Source of the DNA: Alphaproteobacteria bacterium HGW-Alphaproteobacteria-3
Lineage (GTDB): Bacteria > Pseudomonadota > Alphaproteobacteria > Parvibaculales > Parvibaculaceae
NCBI GenBank assembly: GCA_002842875.1
Contig: PHEF01000024.1
Span: 1-39,241 of the forward strand
Length of the DNA: 39,241 bases
Direction of reading: 5' to 3'
Part shown: positions 10,218-18,632 of the stretch, piece after piece
Position numbering within the stretch: position 1 is the first letter of the stretch
Layout: the number at the start of each line of letters is the position of its first letter
The notes under the pieces: generated by a model
Databases searched by the model: none
Seen by the model: only the letters and a program-made list of their open reading frames with translations
Told to the model about the DNA's origin: nothing
Translations under genes and position numbers: made by a program

Positions 10218-10233
10218 GACGTCTTCCCTCTCT

Positions 10234-11430
10234 TCAGGCGCCGAGCTTCAGCCGGTTCGCAATATTGTTTTTCTGCATGTTGGAAGAACCACCAACAATG
10301 GGCAGGCTGACCGCGTCGCGTACATAGCGTTCCATGTCCATCTGGTCGGAAAGCCCATAGGCGCCGGTGACGCGCATGCACATCTGCGTGACTTCCGCTG
10401 CCGCCTCGCAGCAGAAGAGCTTCGCCATCGAGGTTTCGACCGAGCAGGGCCGTCCCCGATCGGCGAGCCAGGCCGCGCTATAGAGCATGAGCCGCATCGC
10501 ACGCACTTTCGTCTGTACTTCGGCCAGCGTGTGGCGCACCGCCTGATGTCCGGCGATCGCACGGCCGAACTGCACGCGCTCTTCCGCATAACGCCACGCA
10601 TCCGCAAGCGCTGCCTCCGCAAGGCCCAACGCACAGGCGGAAAGTTCGAGCTTCTCCACTTCGAGCGCACGGCCCGCAAGCTGGTTCCAGCCCTTGTTCC
10701 ACATCGCCTCGCCACCGAGAATATTCGCGGCAGGAACGCGCACATCCTCGAAGATCACGTCCGTCGTTTCGACGCCGCGAATACCGAGATGCCCGAGCGG
10801 CGCGATGGTAATGCCCGAAAGCGTTGGCGGGATCAGCACGATGGAAAGGTTTTTGTATTTGTCTTCCTTCGGCCCGGAACGCAGCAGGCAGAAAATGTAG
10901 TCCGCTATATGAGCGCCGGTGCACCAACGTTTGGTGCCATTGACAACAAGCTCATCGCCCTCGCGCCGCGCCATCGTCTCGACGGTTGCAAGATCGCCGC
11001 CGACATTAGGTTCCGAAAGCCCGTAGGCAAAGAGGAGGTCGCCTGCCGCGACTTTCGGCAGCAGCGCCTGCTTCTGCTCCTCGCTCGCGCTTTCGCCGAG
11101 GTTCATGCCTGCATAACAGACCGCCATGATGTAGGGACAGGCAACAGCGACAGAGCGTTTCGCGATTTCCTCGATCACGGCCATTGTTGCGTAGATATCG
11201 ACACCGGCGCCGCCGAACCGCTCTTCGACCGTGAGCCCCATCATGCCCATTGCGCCGAGCTTTTTCATCGGCGCGGCCGGATAGATATTGCCCCTGTCCC
11301 ATTCCCGCGCCTTCTCTCGTGGCATTTCAGCCTCGACAAAACGGCGCGTCGTCTCGCGCAGCATGCGCACATGTTCGGGTTCGTCGAAATTGAGGGGCAT
11401 GTCCTGCGTCGCGGCATCCATGGCATTCAC
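10234..11430 (-). CDS. Acyl-CoA dehydrogenase
   Basis: A 398-aa FAD-dependent acyl-CoA dehydrogenase, which introduces the C2-C3 double bond of an acyl-CoA and passes electrons to ETF. The flavin-contacting LSEPNVGGDLATVETMA segment (138-154), KRWCTGAHIADY and the C-terminal region are in place. The catalytic base is probably Glu259 on helix G (LEVEKLE), the position used by isovaleryl-CoA and long-chain enzymes, because the alternative C-terminal Glu position carries Gly (IVGGSSN). That suggests a branched or long-chain substrate. Its ATG overlaps the stop of the upstream enoyl-CoA hydratase gene (ATGA), implying coupled translation. Confidence 0.93.
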   Translation of the reverse strand: MNAMDAATQDMPLNFDEPEHVRMLRETTRRFVEAEMPREKAREWDRGNIYPAAPMKKLGAMGMMGLTVEERFGGAGVDIYATMAVIEEIAKRSVAVACPYIMAVCYAGMNLGESASEEQKQALLPKVAAGDLLFAYGLSEPNVGGDLATVETMARREGDELVVNGTKRWCTGAHIADYIFCLLRSGPKEDKYKNLSIVLIPPTLSGITIAPLGHLGIRGVETTDVIFEDVRVPAANILGGEAMWNKGWNQLAGRALEVEKLELSACALGLAEAALADAWRYAEERVQFGRAIAGHQAVRHTLAEVQTKVRAMRLMLYSAAWLADRGRPCSVETSMAKLFCCEAAAEVTQMCMRVTGAYGLSDQMDMERYVRDAVSLPIVGGSSNMQKNNIANRLKLGA

Positions 11431-12230
11431 CGTCCCGTAAAGACGGGTTTGCGCTTTTCAAGGAAAGAGCGCACGGCCTCCTTGTGATCTTCCGTCGTGA
11501 AGGTGAGCATTTCGTAGCCGATCGACGTATCGAGAATCGAATGCGCAAGTTGCTTGAGCCCGATATTCACCGAGACCTTGCTGTACTTGATGGCCTGGAT
11601 CGCACCGCCCGCGAGCTTGTCTGCAAAGGCTTCGACACGCCGGTCGAGTTCGGCATCCGGCACGACGTAATTAACGAGGCCGATGCGCTCGGCTTCGGTG
11701 GCAGGCACCGGATCCCCCGTCATCAGATATTCCTTCGCGCGCGCGTATCCGACGAGCTGCGGCCATATGATCGCGCCGCCATCGCCTGCAACGATCCCGG
11801 CGCGCACATGCGGATCGGCGAAGCGTGCATTGTCGCTTGCGAAAATCACGTCGCACATGAGAGCGATGGTCGCGCCAAGCCCGACGGCAGGTCCACGCAC
11901 CTTCGCGATGACCGGTTTCTCGAGATCGAGCAGCGAGAAGACGATGCGTTTGGCCTCGGCGGCGTCGGGGCCTTTCTCGCCCGTCTCGAAGCCGCGCTTC
12001 ATCCAGTTCAAATCGCCGCCCGCAGAGAAGGCATCGCCTTCACCGGTAAGAACGACAATGTCCGACTCCGGGTCGTCGGCCGCATCGAGAAAGACGCGCG
12101 AAAGTTCGCGGTGCATCTCGCCATCCACGGCGTTCATCAGTGCCGGATTGCTGAGTGCCAGCGTAAGCACGCGGCCCTTCCGGCTCGCCTTGATCCGCGT
12201 ATAGCGCGTAAAATCGATTTGCTCCGTCAT
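11427..12230 (-). CDS. Enoyl-CoA hydratase/isomerase family protein
   Basis: A 267-aa crotonase-fold protein, first gene of the minus-strand acyl-CoA operon. The oxyanion-hole segments GDAFSAGGDL and GPAVGLGATIAL are present. At the two positions where classical crotonase has catalytic glutamates, this protein has FADPHVRAG and VAGDGGAI, the DPHV-type subgroup, so simple enoyl-CoA hydration is likely but not certain. A GGAG ribosome site 6 bases before the ATG at 12230 supports this start over the longer frame. It overlaps the acyl-CoA dehydrogenase start by four bases. Confidence 0.92.
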   Translation of the reverse strand: MTEQIDFTRYTRIKASRKGRVLTLALSNPALMNAVDGEMHRELSRVFLDAADDPESDIVVLTGEGDAFSAGGDLNWMKRGFETGEKGPDAAEAKRIVFSLLDLEKPVIAKVRGPAVGLGATIALMCDVIFASDNARFADPHVRAGIVAGDGGAIIWPQLVGYARAKEYLMTGDPVPATEAERIGLVNYVVPDAELDRRVEAFADKLAGGAIQAIKYSKVSVNIGLKQLAHSILDTSIGYEMLTFTTEDHKEAVRSFLEKRKPVFTGR

Positions 12231-12321
12231 GCATCGCTCCATCCCCGGCCCGCTTCCTGTGCGAACGCTTGGAGAGATTGTGACCCGCATGCGAAGTAAA
12301 GAAAAGCATGGCGGCAACGGC

Positions 12322-12351
12322 ACAAAAAACCCCGGCGCAAAGGCCGGGGTT
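12322..12351 (-). terminator. Rho-independent terminator of the BNR-like gene
   Basis: The perfect inverted repeat AACCCCGGC (12328-12336) and GCCGGGGTT (12343-12351) with a 6-base loop is followed on the minus strand by a T-run (A-run 12324-12329). It lies 28 bases past the stop of the BNR-like gene and separates it from the acyl-CoA operon. Confidence 0.9.
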
Positions 12352-12378
12352 CTCTATTGCGGGAAAGCAGGAGACCGA

Positions 12379-13464
12379 TCAGCTTTCGCTGTCGGCCTGC
12401 GCTGTGATCTTCGCGCCGACAGCCTCACGCGCCTTCTCCATGTCGTCGGGCATCACTTTTGCGCCCGGCTCGCCGAAGACCACAATCTGACCGTCGGGAC
12501 CGTCGGTAACCGCCGCATAGCCGAGACGGTCGGAGCGCGTCACTTCCGTGAAGCTCTGGCCGCCATTGTCGCTATAGCCGGCATAGCCCTGCAGTCCGAC
12601 GAGAACGATCTTGCCGTTGCCAAGCTGCACGCCACCGGCGATCGACTTGTCCGTGCCGGTTGCGACCTTCTCCCAGGTCTGGCCCTTGTCCCAGGAGCGG
12701 AACGCGTTGCCGCGCATACCAAACACCATGACCGAGCCGTCCGACATGCCGAAGCCGCCCCAGAAGGAACCCTCGTACTGCGTCTGTATCCGGTTGAAGG
12801 TGCGGCCCTTGTCGGTCGAATGATAGACAACACCGAACTCGGCGGAGATGAACAGGTCGCCGTCCTTGTCGGAGAAGAGCTTGTTGAGATGGTAGTCGTC
12901 GAGCAGGCCATCGCTCAGCGAGCGCTCTTCCCAGGTTTCTCCGCCGTCGGTCGTTTCGACGATGAAGGAGAAGGCGCCCATGGCGAAGCCGCGTTTCTCA
13001 TTCTCGAAATAGACCGTCATGAAGGCCATTTCGGATTCGCTGTCATTGTAGACGAGATCCCAGGTCTCACCGCCATCGGCCGTGCGAATGACCGTCGCGT
13101 CGTGACCGACGGCAAAGCCGAGATCCTTGTTTGCGAAGGTCACGCCAGTCAGCGTCGATTGCGTCGGCACGGACTTGGCTTGATGCCAGGTGACGCCGCG
13201 ATCGTCGGACAGCACGACATGGCCGAACTCGCCGACGGCGACCAGCCGGTCTCCTGCATAAGTCGCGTCAAGCAATAGCGACTCTGCCGCGAGATCGGAG
13301 GGAACCGCATATTCGACATCGGAAGACGCGGCCTCTTCCTGGGCAGTGGCCGGCTGCGGGCCGAAACCGGCGAGCGCGAGCGCAATGGCGCACGCGCCGG
13401 CGATGGACATAAACCGCGGACGCGGCGCCCAGCTCGATACGATCCGGAAAAAAAACGAAGACAT
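12379..13464 (-). CDS. Exported YCF48/BNR-repeat beta-propeller protein
   Basis: A 361-aa secreted protein: signal peptide over residues about 17-41 (SIAGACAIALALAG to ATAQ), then a repeated beta-propeller. Repeats of the Asp-box type recur: SDDRGVTWHQ, TADGGETWDL, TTDGGETWEE, STDKGRTFNR, SWDKGQTWEK and SDNGGQSFTE. This is the YCF48-like/photosystem II stability factor superfamily (PF14870), common in non-photosynthetic bacteria beside DUF1329 and DUF1302 genes, as here. A periplasmic role with those two is inferred. A ribosome site (GGAG/AGG) precedes the ATG. The acidic C-terminal tail has no Asp-box. Confidence 0.88.
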   Translation of the reverse strand: MSSFFFRIVSSWAPRPRFMSIAGACAIALALAGFGPQPATAQEEAASSDVEYAVPSDLAAESLLLDATYAGDRLVAVGEFGHVVLSDDRGVTWHQAKSVPTQSTLTGVTFANKDLGFAVGHDATVIRTADGGETWDLVYNDSESEMAFMTVYFENEKRGFAMGAFSFIVETTDGGETWEERSLSDGLLDDYHLNKLFSDKDGDLFISAEFGVVYHSTDKGRTFNRIQTQYEGSFWGGFGMSDGSVMVFGMRGNAFRSWDKGQTWEKVATGTDKSIAGGVQLGNGKIVLVGLQGYAGYSDNGGQSFTEVTRSDRLGYAAVTDGPDGQIVVFGEPGAKVMPDDMEKAREAVGAKITAQADSES

Positions 13465-13704
13465 TTACCTAGGCTCCTGCACTCGGGCGTTTCTGGCCGC
13501 CGCAACTGCATCGTTCCCGGTCTCCCCCGAGCCCCGATGCCGCCAGGCGGCGCGCCTCCTGTTTTCTTGGTTTCTTATAGCGGTTTTGCGTCTTTATAGC
13601 GCAAATTTCGTCATCCGTCTTGGGACTCTTGCCGGATTCCGGCCCTGCCTGTGAAACAAGGTTAAGGGCGCGAGGGCAAGCGTTACCGGTTTCGCACAGC
13701 AGAA

Positions 13705-13732
13705 GGCCGGACCCCGTTCCCGGGGCCCGGCC
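13705..13732 (-). terminator. Probable terminator of the DUF1329 gene
   Basis: A strong GC hairpin (GGCCGG-A-CCCC with GGGG-C-CCGGCC, one mismatch) 21 bases past the DUF1329 stop. The minus-strand tail is only moderately T-rich, so efficiency is uncertain. The rest of the interval up to 13464 contains no supported gene. Confidence 0.6.
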
Positions 13733-13752
13733 CTTGCCATTTCCAGTCCGCT

Positions 13753-15108
13753 TTAGCGGACGCCGAGCTGACGGATCGCGTTCGGCGTGTAGCGGTTCGT
13801 GTCGAGCTCGTCGGCGAAGTAGTTCACCGCCGGCTCTTCGTTCTGCATGGCGAGCGCCAGATAGCGTCCGGCCTGCAGGTCGTAGACGATTTCGCCAGCC
13901 GACCCGCAGAGCGGCACGTTGTAGCGCTGGATCTGCTGCATTTCCTGCACACGCCAGAGCTGGCCGCGGCCGTCATAGAGCTCCACCGACGCCATCTGCC
14001 AGGCGTCCTCGTCATTGTGGTAGACGCGGCGCGAATAGACGTGGCGCGTGCTGGCCTTCAGCTTCGCTTCGAATTCCCAGACGCGGCGCATTTCGTAACG
14101 CACCTTGTCCTGGTTCAGGTGAAGCGGGCTCAGGAACTCCTTGTAGGGAGTGGATTCGGCCACATAGGCGTTGGCCGAGATCAGACGCTTGTTGTTGCCG
14201 ATCACGGTCCAGTCGTAGCGGTCCGGAGCGCCATTATAACCGTCGAAGGCGTCCGACGTGGACAGACCGTCCGAGTTCGTGCCGGGATTGTCATACGCAA
14301 TGTTCGGCGCACGGCGCACGCGGCGGGTACCCGGGCTGTACTGCCAAGCCTGACGCGGCTGCGTCTGGGCGTTCAGGGCTTCGTACACCAGGATCACGTT
14401 ACCCGCGGCACGGGCCGGAGCGATCGTGTTGGCGATGTAGTAGATCGAGACGTTATTGAGATCCTCGGCGCGGCCGGCCGACGGGTCGGACCACTGAAGG
14501 ATGGCTTCGTCCTGCACGATCTGGAGCGTGTAGTCACCGCCGCGCGTAACCGGCGCCGCCGCGAACTGGCGAACCGTCTTGAACGAGCGGTAGCGCAGCG
14601 TGTGGTTCCAGATCATCTCAAGCGCGTTGTTCGCGATCGGGAACGGCGAGCCGAAAATGGCTTCGCTGACGCCTGCGCCGCCGCCGACGAGTTCGCCGAC
14701 AGCCGCGTTGCGCTTGTTCGCCTGATAGAACTTGTCCGGGAAGGCGCAAGTACGGCGCGATTCGTAGACGTTCATCTTGTAGGACGGATAGGCCTTCAGC
14801 AGGGCTTTGTAGCCCGGCGTCAGCACATCGTCGTACTGATCCGCATTGCCGCCCGTGATCGTGTATTTGATCGGATCGCTGGCGAAGGGGTTGGCAAGCT
14901 TGTCGCCCGGCTTGTAGCTGACATTGCTCGGCACCGTGGCAAGGCCACCGGTCCATGCAGGAATGTCGCCGTCGCCGGCCTTCTCCGACCCCATCGGGGT
15001 AAGGTCCTGACCCAGGCGGTTCACCTGGGCTTCCGGAACCTTGGCGAGCGCGCCGGTTGCGAACACGGCTGTCGCAAGGGCGGACACCAACAAGGTAGTC
15101 CTTTTCAT
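13753..15108 (-). CDS. DUF1329 family outer-membrane/periplasmic protein
   Basis: A 451-aa DUF1329 (PF07044) protein related to the LolB/outer-membrane lipoprotein-sorting fold. The signal peptide ends ATGALA near residue 22; the mature start is the family-typical KVPEAQVNRLGQDLTPMG with GDGDIPAWTGG, and GYNGAPDRYDW and RHVYSRRVYHNDEDAW are further conserved blocks. Function is not established; DUF1329 genes co-occur with DUF1302, YCF48-like and RND-type (MMPL) transporter genes, suggesting movement of a hydrophobic substrate across the envelope. No transporter gene is present here. A GGAGGG ribosome site sets the start at 15108 rather than 15123. Confidence 0.92.
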   Translation of the reverse strand: MKRTTLLVSALATAVFATGALAKVPEAQVNRLGQDLTPMGSEKAGDGDIPAWTGGLATVPSNVSYKPGDKLANPFASDPIKYTITGGNADQYDDVLTPGYKALLKAYPSYKMNVYESRRTCAFPDKFYQANKRNAAVGELVGGGAGVSEAIFGSPFPIANNALEMIWNHTLRYRSFKTVRQFAAAPVTRGGDYTLQIVQDEAILQWSDPSAGRAEDLNNVSIYYIANTIAPARAAGNVILVYEALNAQTQPRQAWQYSPGTRRVRRAPNIAYDNPGTNSDGLSTSDAFDGYNGAPDRYDWTVIGNNKRLISANAYVAESTPYKEFLSPLHLNQDKVRYEMRRVWEFEAKLKASTRHVYSRRVYHNDEDAWQMASVELYDGRGQLWRVQEMQQIQRYNVPLCGSAGEIVYDLQAGRYLALAMQNEEPAVNYFADELDTNRYTPNAIRQLGVR

Positions 15109-15667
15109 ATACGTTCCCTCCACTGGATTTCTTATAAGGCTTTCGGCGTCAGCGTTCTGCCGTTTGGCGTTGATATACTGTTCACCGAGGCCGGTTTCCC
15201 CGCCTTACTCAAACGGGATGATAGCAAATTGGCCGAAGCTCGCAAATCGCACGCTGCCGATTCTGTGTCCTTCGCGCCTCTATTCGCCCTGATTTTCGGG
15301 CAGTTTCGCCTTTGTGCGCATTAAATCTTTTTAATAAACGCCTCGCGGACGGCGCGGCGGCGGAAGCGCGCTCATTCCGCCTACGGATGATTCCCGCGTC
15401 GTCCGGCCGTTCTGCAGCGCAGTATGGCGGGGCATTACGCTTGCGGGCCGCGCCTCCCCTCACTCCTCTCCCCCCGGACCCTCCCCTGTAATCAAGGAGG
15501 CCGGCGGCCCGGAGGCTGCCGAAGACAGCATCACTCTTCACAAAACCTGGGCGGGCAGTTCCGAAGAAGCGAGTCCTTGCGAAGATGGACACCGGCACGC
15601 GCCTTCTGGATTGCGGGGGGCGAGCCCTGCAAAGACGAACAGGAGAAAACGGCGCTCCCCCCCCCAA
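15109..15667. other. Intergenic region upstream of the DUF1329 gene
   Basis: About 560 bases with no supported gene; frames here give low-complexity Arg/Ala/Pro-rich products. On the minus strand a TTATAA box lies about 25 bases before the DUF1329 ATG, without a clear partner -35. A run of nine C (15657-15665) adjoins the DUF1302 terminator. The length suggests that the DUF1329 gene has its own regulated promoter. Confidence 0.5.
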
Positions 15668-15701
15668 AGAAAAAACCCGGCGATGTTGCCACCGCCGGGT
15701 T
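15668..15701 (-). terminator. Rho-independent terminator of the DUF1302 gene
   Basis: Inverted repeat AACCCGGCG (15674-15682) with CGCCGGGTT (15693-15701) and a 10-base loop, followed on the minus strand by T6 and CTTT. It lies 26 bases after the DUF1302 stop. Confidence 0.9.
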
Positions 15702-15727
15702 CTATTTCGCCTATGCGTTTCGAAATA

Positions 15728-17752
15728 TCAGAACGCGTAGGAGACCGTCATGGTAACGAAGTCCTTGTCGCTGGCAAAGTTCTTGAACTCGTTTCCAAAA
15801 CTGTTCGTGTACTGGATATTGGCACGCCACGTATTCTGAAGATTGGCGGTGACGCCGACACTGACGGTCTTTTTTCCTTCGACGAAACCGGGGCCGACCG
15901 GACCGGCCGACACGCCATTCACGTCATGTGCCCACTGAACCACCGGCGTGAGCGTCCACGCCGTTCCGAAAGCATTGTTGTAGTCCGAGGTCGCCGCGAG
16001 ACGGTAGCCCCAGGACCTGGATGTTGCATAGGCAAGTTTGCAATCCGGAACCAGGGGGCTGGCCGCGGCCGCCCCGCAAGTAGCATCGCCAAGGATCAAT
16101 GCGGCGGCCAGATCGGTGCTGGTATTCGCCGACCGTGGCGCGGACAGCCGGTTCGAGCTGTTCGCAAGATCGGGAAGATACTGAAACCCGACATTCGCGA
16201 CCAGGATCATCAGATCCGAACCGATCAGGGACGGAAGAGCCGCCGACGGGTTGAGCGTGCTGATCAATCCAAGCTGACCCGTTATGACATCGAACTCGTC
16301 ATAGCCCCGGATCGCGTCGCCCGGCGCATAAGCGAAGCCGGCATTCTGGCTTCCCTGGCTCAAACAGCCGGGCGGAGATCCCGCAAAGCTGCAGGCGTCG
16401 ATGGCATCCAGATCGGCGGAATTGATTTCCACATCGCTGAGTGAAAACGGCATGTCGGGTGTGAACGCCGCTTCGCCGGAAAAGGCCGACCCGCCGAAAA
16501 GCGGAATCGAGGTATTGAAGCTCGCACCGATGGTTCTGACGTCTTCGGGGTACTGGACCAGGAAGTTCTTTGTCGCGGCGGTGGCGCCGACACCGGCTGT
16601 CAGGCCCGTCAACCCGCCAAGCGCCGGAACCGGAAGTGTTGCGCAGCCAAGAAAGGTCGCCGTCCCGGGACTGCTGCCCGGCAGCCCCGCAAGGGCGCCG
16701 CAAAAGGACGCCAGGTCGGTAAACGGAACACCGAGAATGCCTGCCGTCGCGGCGCCGAAATCGCCCAGCGAAAACGTGCCGACCGGTACGACCAGACTCT
16801 GCTGCGTGAAATACAGGCCGAGATCGGTCCCCAATCCGAGGTTTTCGGCATAATGCTTGATCGCAACGCCGAAGGTGCCCGTATCGTCACCCTCTTCGGA
16901 CGCGCGCCGGGGAAGCAAGACAGGGCCCGGAAATTCCGCGCCAAGCATGATATATTGACCGCCCTCGCAGGCGCCGTCGCTGCCGCTGAAGAAAGTGCCG
17001 CAGGCATCCAGTTCCGTCTTCTGCCAGCCGAACTGCCAGAAAGCCTCGACCGTTACGCTGCCCGGCAGGCCGATGGATGCGAACACGGAAGGCGTGGGCA
17101 TCAGCGCTTCCTTCAGTTCCGACCCGGGCGTGCGAATGGCCGACACGTCGATTGGCAGGAAGGAGTTGATGCCGCCCTGAATGAAGAGGCTTTCCCCCCA
17201 GTTCACCACCTGCTTGCCGACGCGGACATTCAACGGCATGCCCGAAACGTCGAAATTCCCGTAAACGAAAGCATCGAGGATGTCGAAGCTTCTTCCGCCG
17301 AAATCGCGCGCCTGGTCGCCGCGCGCCGCATCGACGAGGGGACGCTTGCCGAACCGGTTGTTCCTTGTACCGAGTTCCTCGCTCACCCAGTAATCGTAGA
17401 AAGCCTTGGTACGGACGAATGCGCCGAAATTTTGCCACTGAAGATCGAAGTCGGTCGTGATCTTGGCGGTGGTGGTGTAAGGATCCCACTGGTCGGTATT
17501 GATGTTGCCGTCATCGTCATTGAGCCCAAATCCGGCTCCGTTTCCGGCGGAGCAACCTCCATTCGGCTTCGCAACGTGCGTACAATCCTGCTTGGAGGTC
17601 CGAAATCCAGCGCCGATCGAAACCAGATTGTCGATCTTGAGATTGGCTTCGCCGAAATTGAACTCGACGGCTTGAGCCGCGTTCGAGGCGACGATTATCG
17701 CCGCCGCGGTCATACTGCCCAAAAACAATTTCTGGACGGTTCTTGTTTTCAT
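15728..17752 (-). CDS. DUF1302 family outer-membrane beta-barrel protein
   Basis: A 674-aa DUF1302 (PF06980) protein. Signal peptide (MKTRTVQKLF to AAQA), then a barrel-like pattern of alternating strands ending in VTMTVSYAF, whose terminal Phe is the Bam recognition signature of outer-membrane proteins. Conserved family parts are the N-terminal EFNFGEANLKIDNLVSIGAG strand, ILDAFVYGNF and the segment LNVRVGKQVVNWGESLF followed by GGINSF. It contains Cys-rich inserts (for example near CGTFFSG and CSFAGSPPGC), which is unusual for a bacterial porin. GAGGAGG 8 bases upstream supports the start at 17752. Together with DUF1329 and the BNR protein it probably forms an envelope transport system for hydrophobic compounds (inference). 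Confidence 0.9.
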   Translation of the reverse strand: MKTRTVQKLFLGSMTAAAIIVASNAAQAVEFNFGEANLKIDNLVSIGAGFRTSKQDCTHVAKPNGGCSAGNGAGFGLNDDDGNINTDQWDPYTTTAKITTDFDLQWQNFGAFVRTKAFYDYWVSEELGTRNNRFGKRPLVDAARGDQARDFGGRSFDILDAFVYGNFDVSGMPLNVRVGKQVVNWGESLFIQGGINSFLPIDVSAIRTPGSELKEALMPTPSVFASIGLPGSVTVEAFWQFGWQKTELDACGTFFSGSDGACEGGQYIMLGAEFPGPVLLPRRASEEGDDTGTFGVAIKHYAENLGLGTDLGLYFTQQSLVVPVGTFSLGDFGAATAGILGVPFTDLASFCGALAGLPGSSPGTATFLGCATLPVPALGGLTGLTAGVGATAATKNFLVQYPEDVRTIGASFNTSIPLFGGSAFSGEAAFTPDMPFSLSDVEINSADLDAIDACSFAGSPPGCLSQGSQNAGFAYAPGDAIRGYDEFDVITGQLGLISTLNPSAALPSLIGSDLMILVANVGFQYLPDLANSSNRLSAPRSANTSTDLAAALILGDATCGAAAASPLVPDCKLAYATSRSWGYRLAATSDYNNAFGTAWTLTPVVQWAHDVNGVSAGPVGPGFVEGKKTVSVGVTANLQNTWRANIQYTNSFGNEFKNFASDKDFVTMTVSYAF

Positions 17753-18008
17753 GGAGCGATCCTCCTCGATCCTCGATGGCTTCACTAACTGTGCAGCCTG
17801 ATCGGGAGGAGGAATCGAAAAGCGTTTCGACTGTTCCCCCCGGCCAGTCAGCATCCCTCAGGCGCTAGCCGACATTTATTGGGGGTTTGAGTCAAGTCTG
17901 CGGGGTGAGGTTGCCACACACGAATGCAATATTGATGCTTTCTATGACATTTATGACACGGGCGTAATGTCCGCTGGCGAGCGCGGAGCCCCGCTTCGCG
18001 AAAATATT
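17753..18008. promoter_or_regulatory. Upstream region of the DUF1302 gene with TATGACA direct repeat
   Basis: No gene is visible. Two TATGACA copies (17943-17949 and 17952-17958) are spaced 9 bases start to start, nearly one helical turn, about 190 bases upstream of the DUF1302 ATG. This looks like a regulator half-site pair but the binding protein is unknown. No strong sigma-70 promoter is obvious. Confidence 0.3.
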
Positions 18009-18035
18009 GCACCGCACACTGATTATATGCGGTGC
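18009..18035 (-). terminator. Possible terminator of the PCu(A)C chaperone gene
   Basis: A perfect 8-base inverted repeat, GCACCGCA (18009-18016) and TGCGGTGC (18028-18035), 11-base loop, 43 bases past the chaperone stop; the minus-strand tail is AATATTTT. The T-tract is imperfect, so an operator is the alternative. Confidence 0.45.
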
Positions 18036-18077
18036 AGCAAAATTCGATTTCGAATCAATTTGAACGCGCGGACGGCC

Positions 18078-18521
18078 CTAGTGCCCCGTCCCGCCAGCGG
18101 GGCGGACGGGTGCCGAAAGCTCGATCCGTCCCGCCTTCTCGAAGACCAGCGTCAGCGGCACGGAGGCCCCCTCCTCGAGGGGTCCGTAAAGCCCGATCAG
18201 CATGATGTGCTTGCCGCCCGGCGCCAGCGTCACGGTCTCTCCCGCCTTCACGGGGAGCGCGTCGAGCCTGCGCATCTTCATCACCATGCCGTCCATCGTC
18301 ATGTCGTGGATCTCGACCCGTTCCGCCACGGGCGACATGGCTTCGACCAGCCTGTCGTCCGCCCCGCCCCTGTTCTCGATCGCGGCATAGGCGGCGCCCG
18401 TATTGGTCACGCTCGCCCGCGCCCAGACCTCGCTCACCGCAATCTCGCTCGGCGCATTGTCGCCGCAGGAAGCGAGGAGAGGGGCGAGCATCAGAAGAAC
18501 CGGCAGGAGCGGGCGAAACAT
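18078..18521 (-). CDS. PCu(A)C-type periplasmic copper chaperone lipoprotein
   Basis: A 147-aa DUF461/PCu(A)C protein, which binds Cu(I) in the periplasm and delivers copper to cytochrome oxidase. The full copper motif H-x10-M-x21-H-x-M is met exactly by His72, Met83, His105 and Met107. The N-terminus is a lipoprotein signal with lipobox LASC (Cys19), so it is probably membrane-anchored. It starts 111 bases after the HerA stop on the same strand. No SCO/SenC or oxidase gene is in the window. The start at 18521 matches the signal peptide; the longer frame to 18614 adds charged residues before it and is rejected. Confidence 0.93.
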   Translation of the reverse strand: MFRPLLPVLLMLAPLLASCGDNAPSEIAVSEVWARASVTNTGAAYAAIENRGGADDRLVEAMSPVAERVEIHDMTMDGMVMKMRRLDALPVKAGETVTLAPGGKHIMLIGLYGPLEEGASVPLTLVFEKAGRIELSAPVRPAGGTGH

Positions 18522-18632
18522 GGAGAGCCTCTCTGGATGGCAGGGTGTGAGGCCGTGAGCATAGCAGAGTCCGGACGGCGCGCATCGCCGCCGCCGCTCC
18601 GCCGCCATGGGCAATGTGTCGCGGATGTTTTC

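Noticed and set aside
10234..11430. Loss of the catalytic Glu in the acyl-CoA dehydrogenase (Gly near the C-terminus)
   Set aside because: Glu259 occupies the alternative helix-G position used by isovaleryl-CoA and long-chain enzymes, so the enzyme is probably normal.
15657..15665. Run of nine C as a phase-variable tract
   Set aside because: It lies outside any coding region and beyond the DUF1302 terminator, so it cannot switch a reading frame.
15209..15667. A 152-codon minus-strand frame before the DUF1329 gene
   Set aside because: The product is Arg/Ala-rich with no motif, no ribosome site and overlaps a terminator; typical of chance frames in GC-rich DNA.
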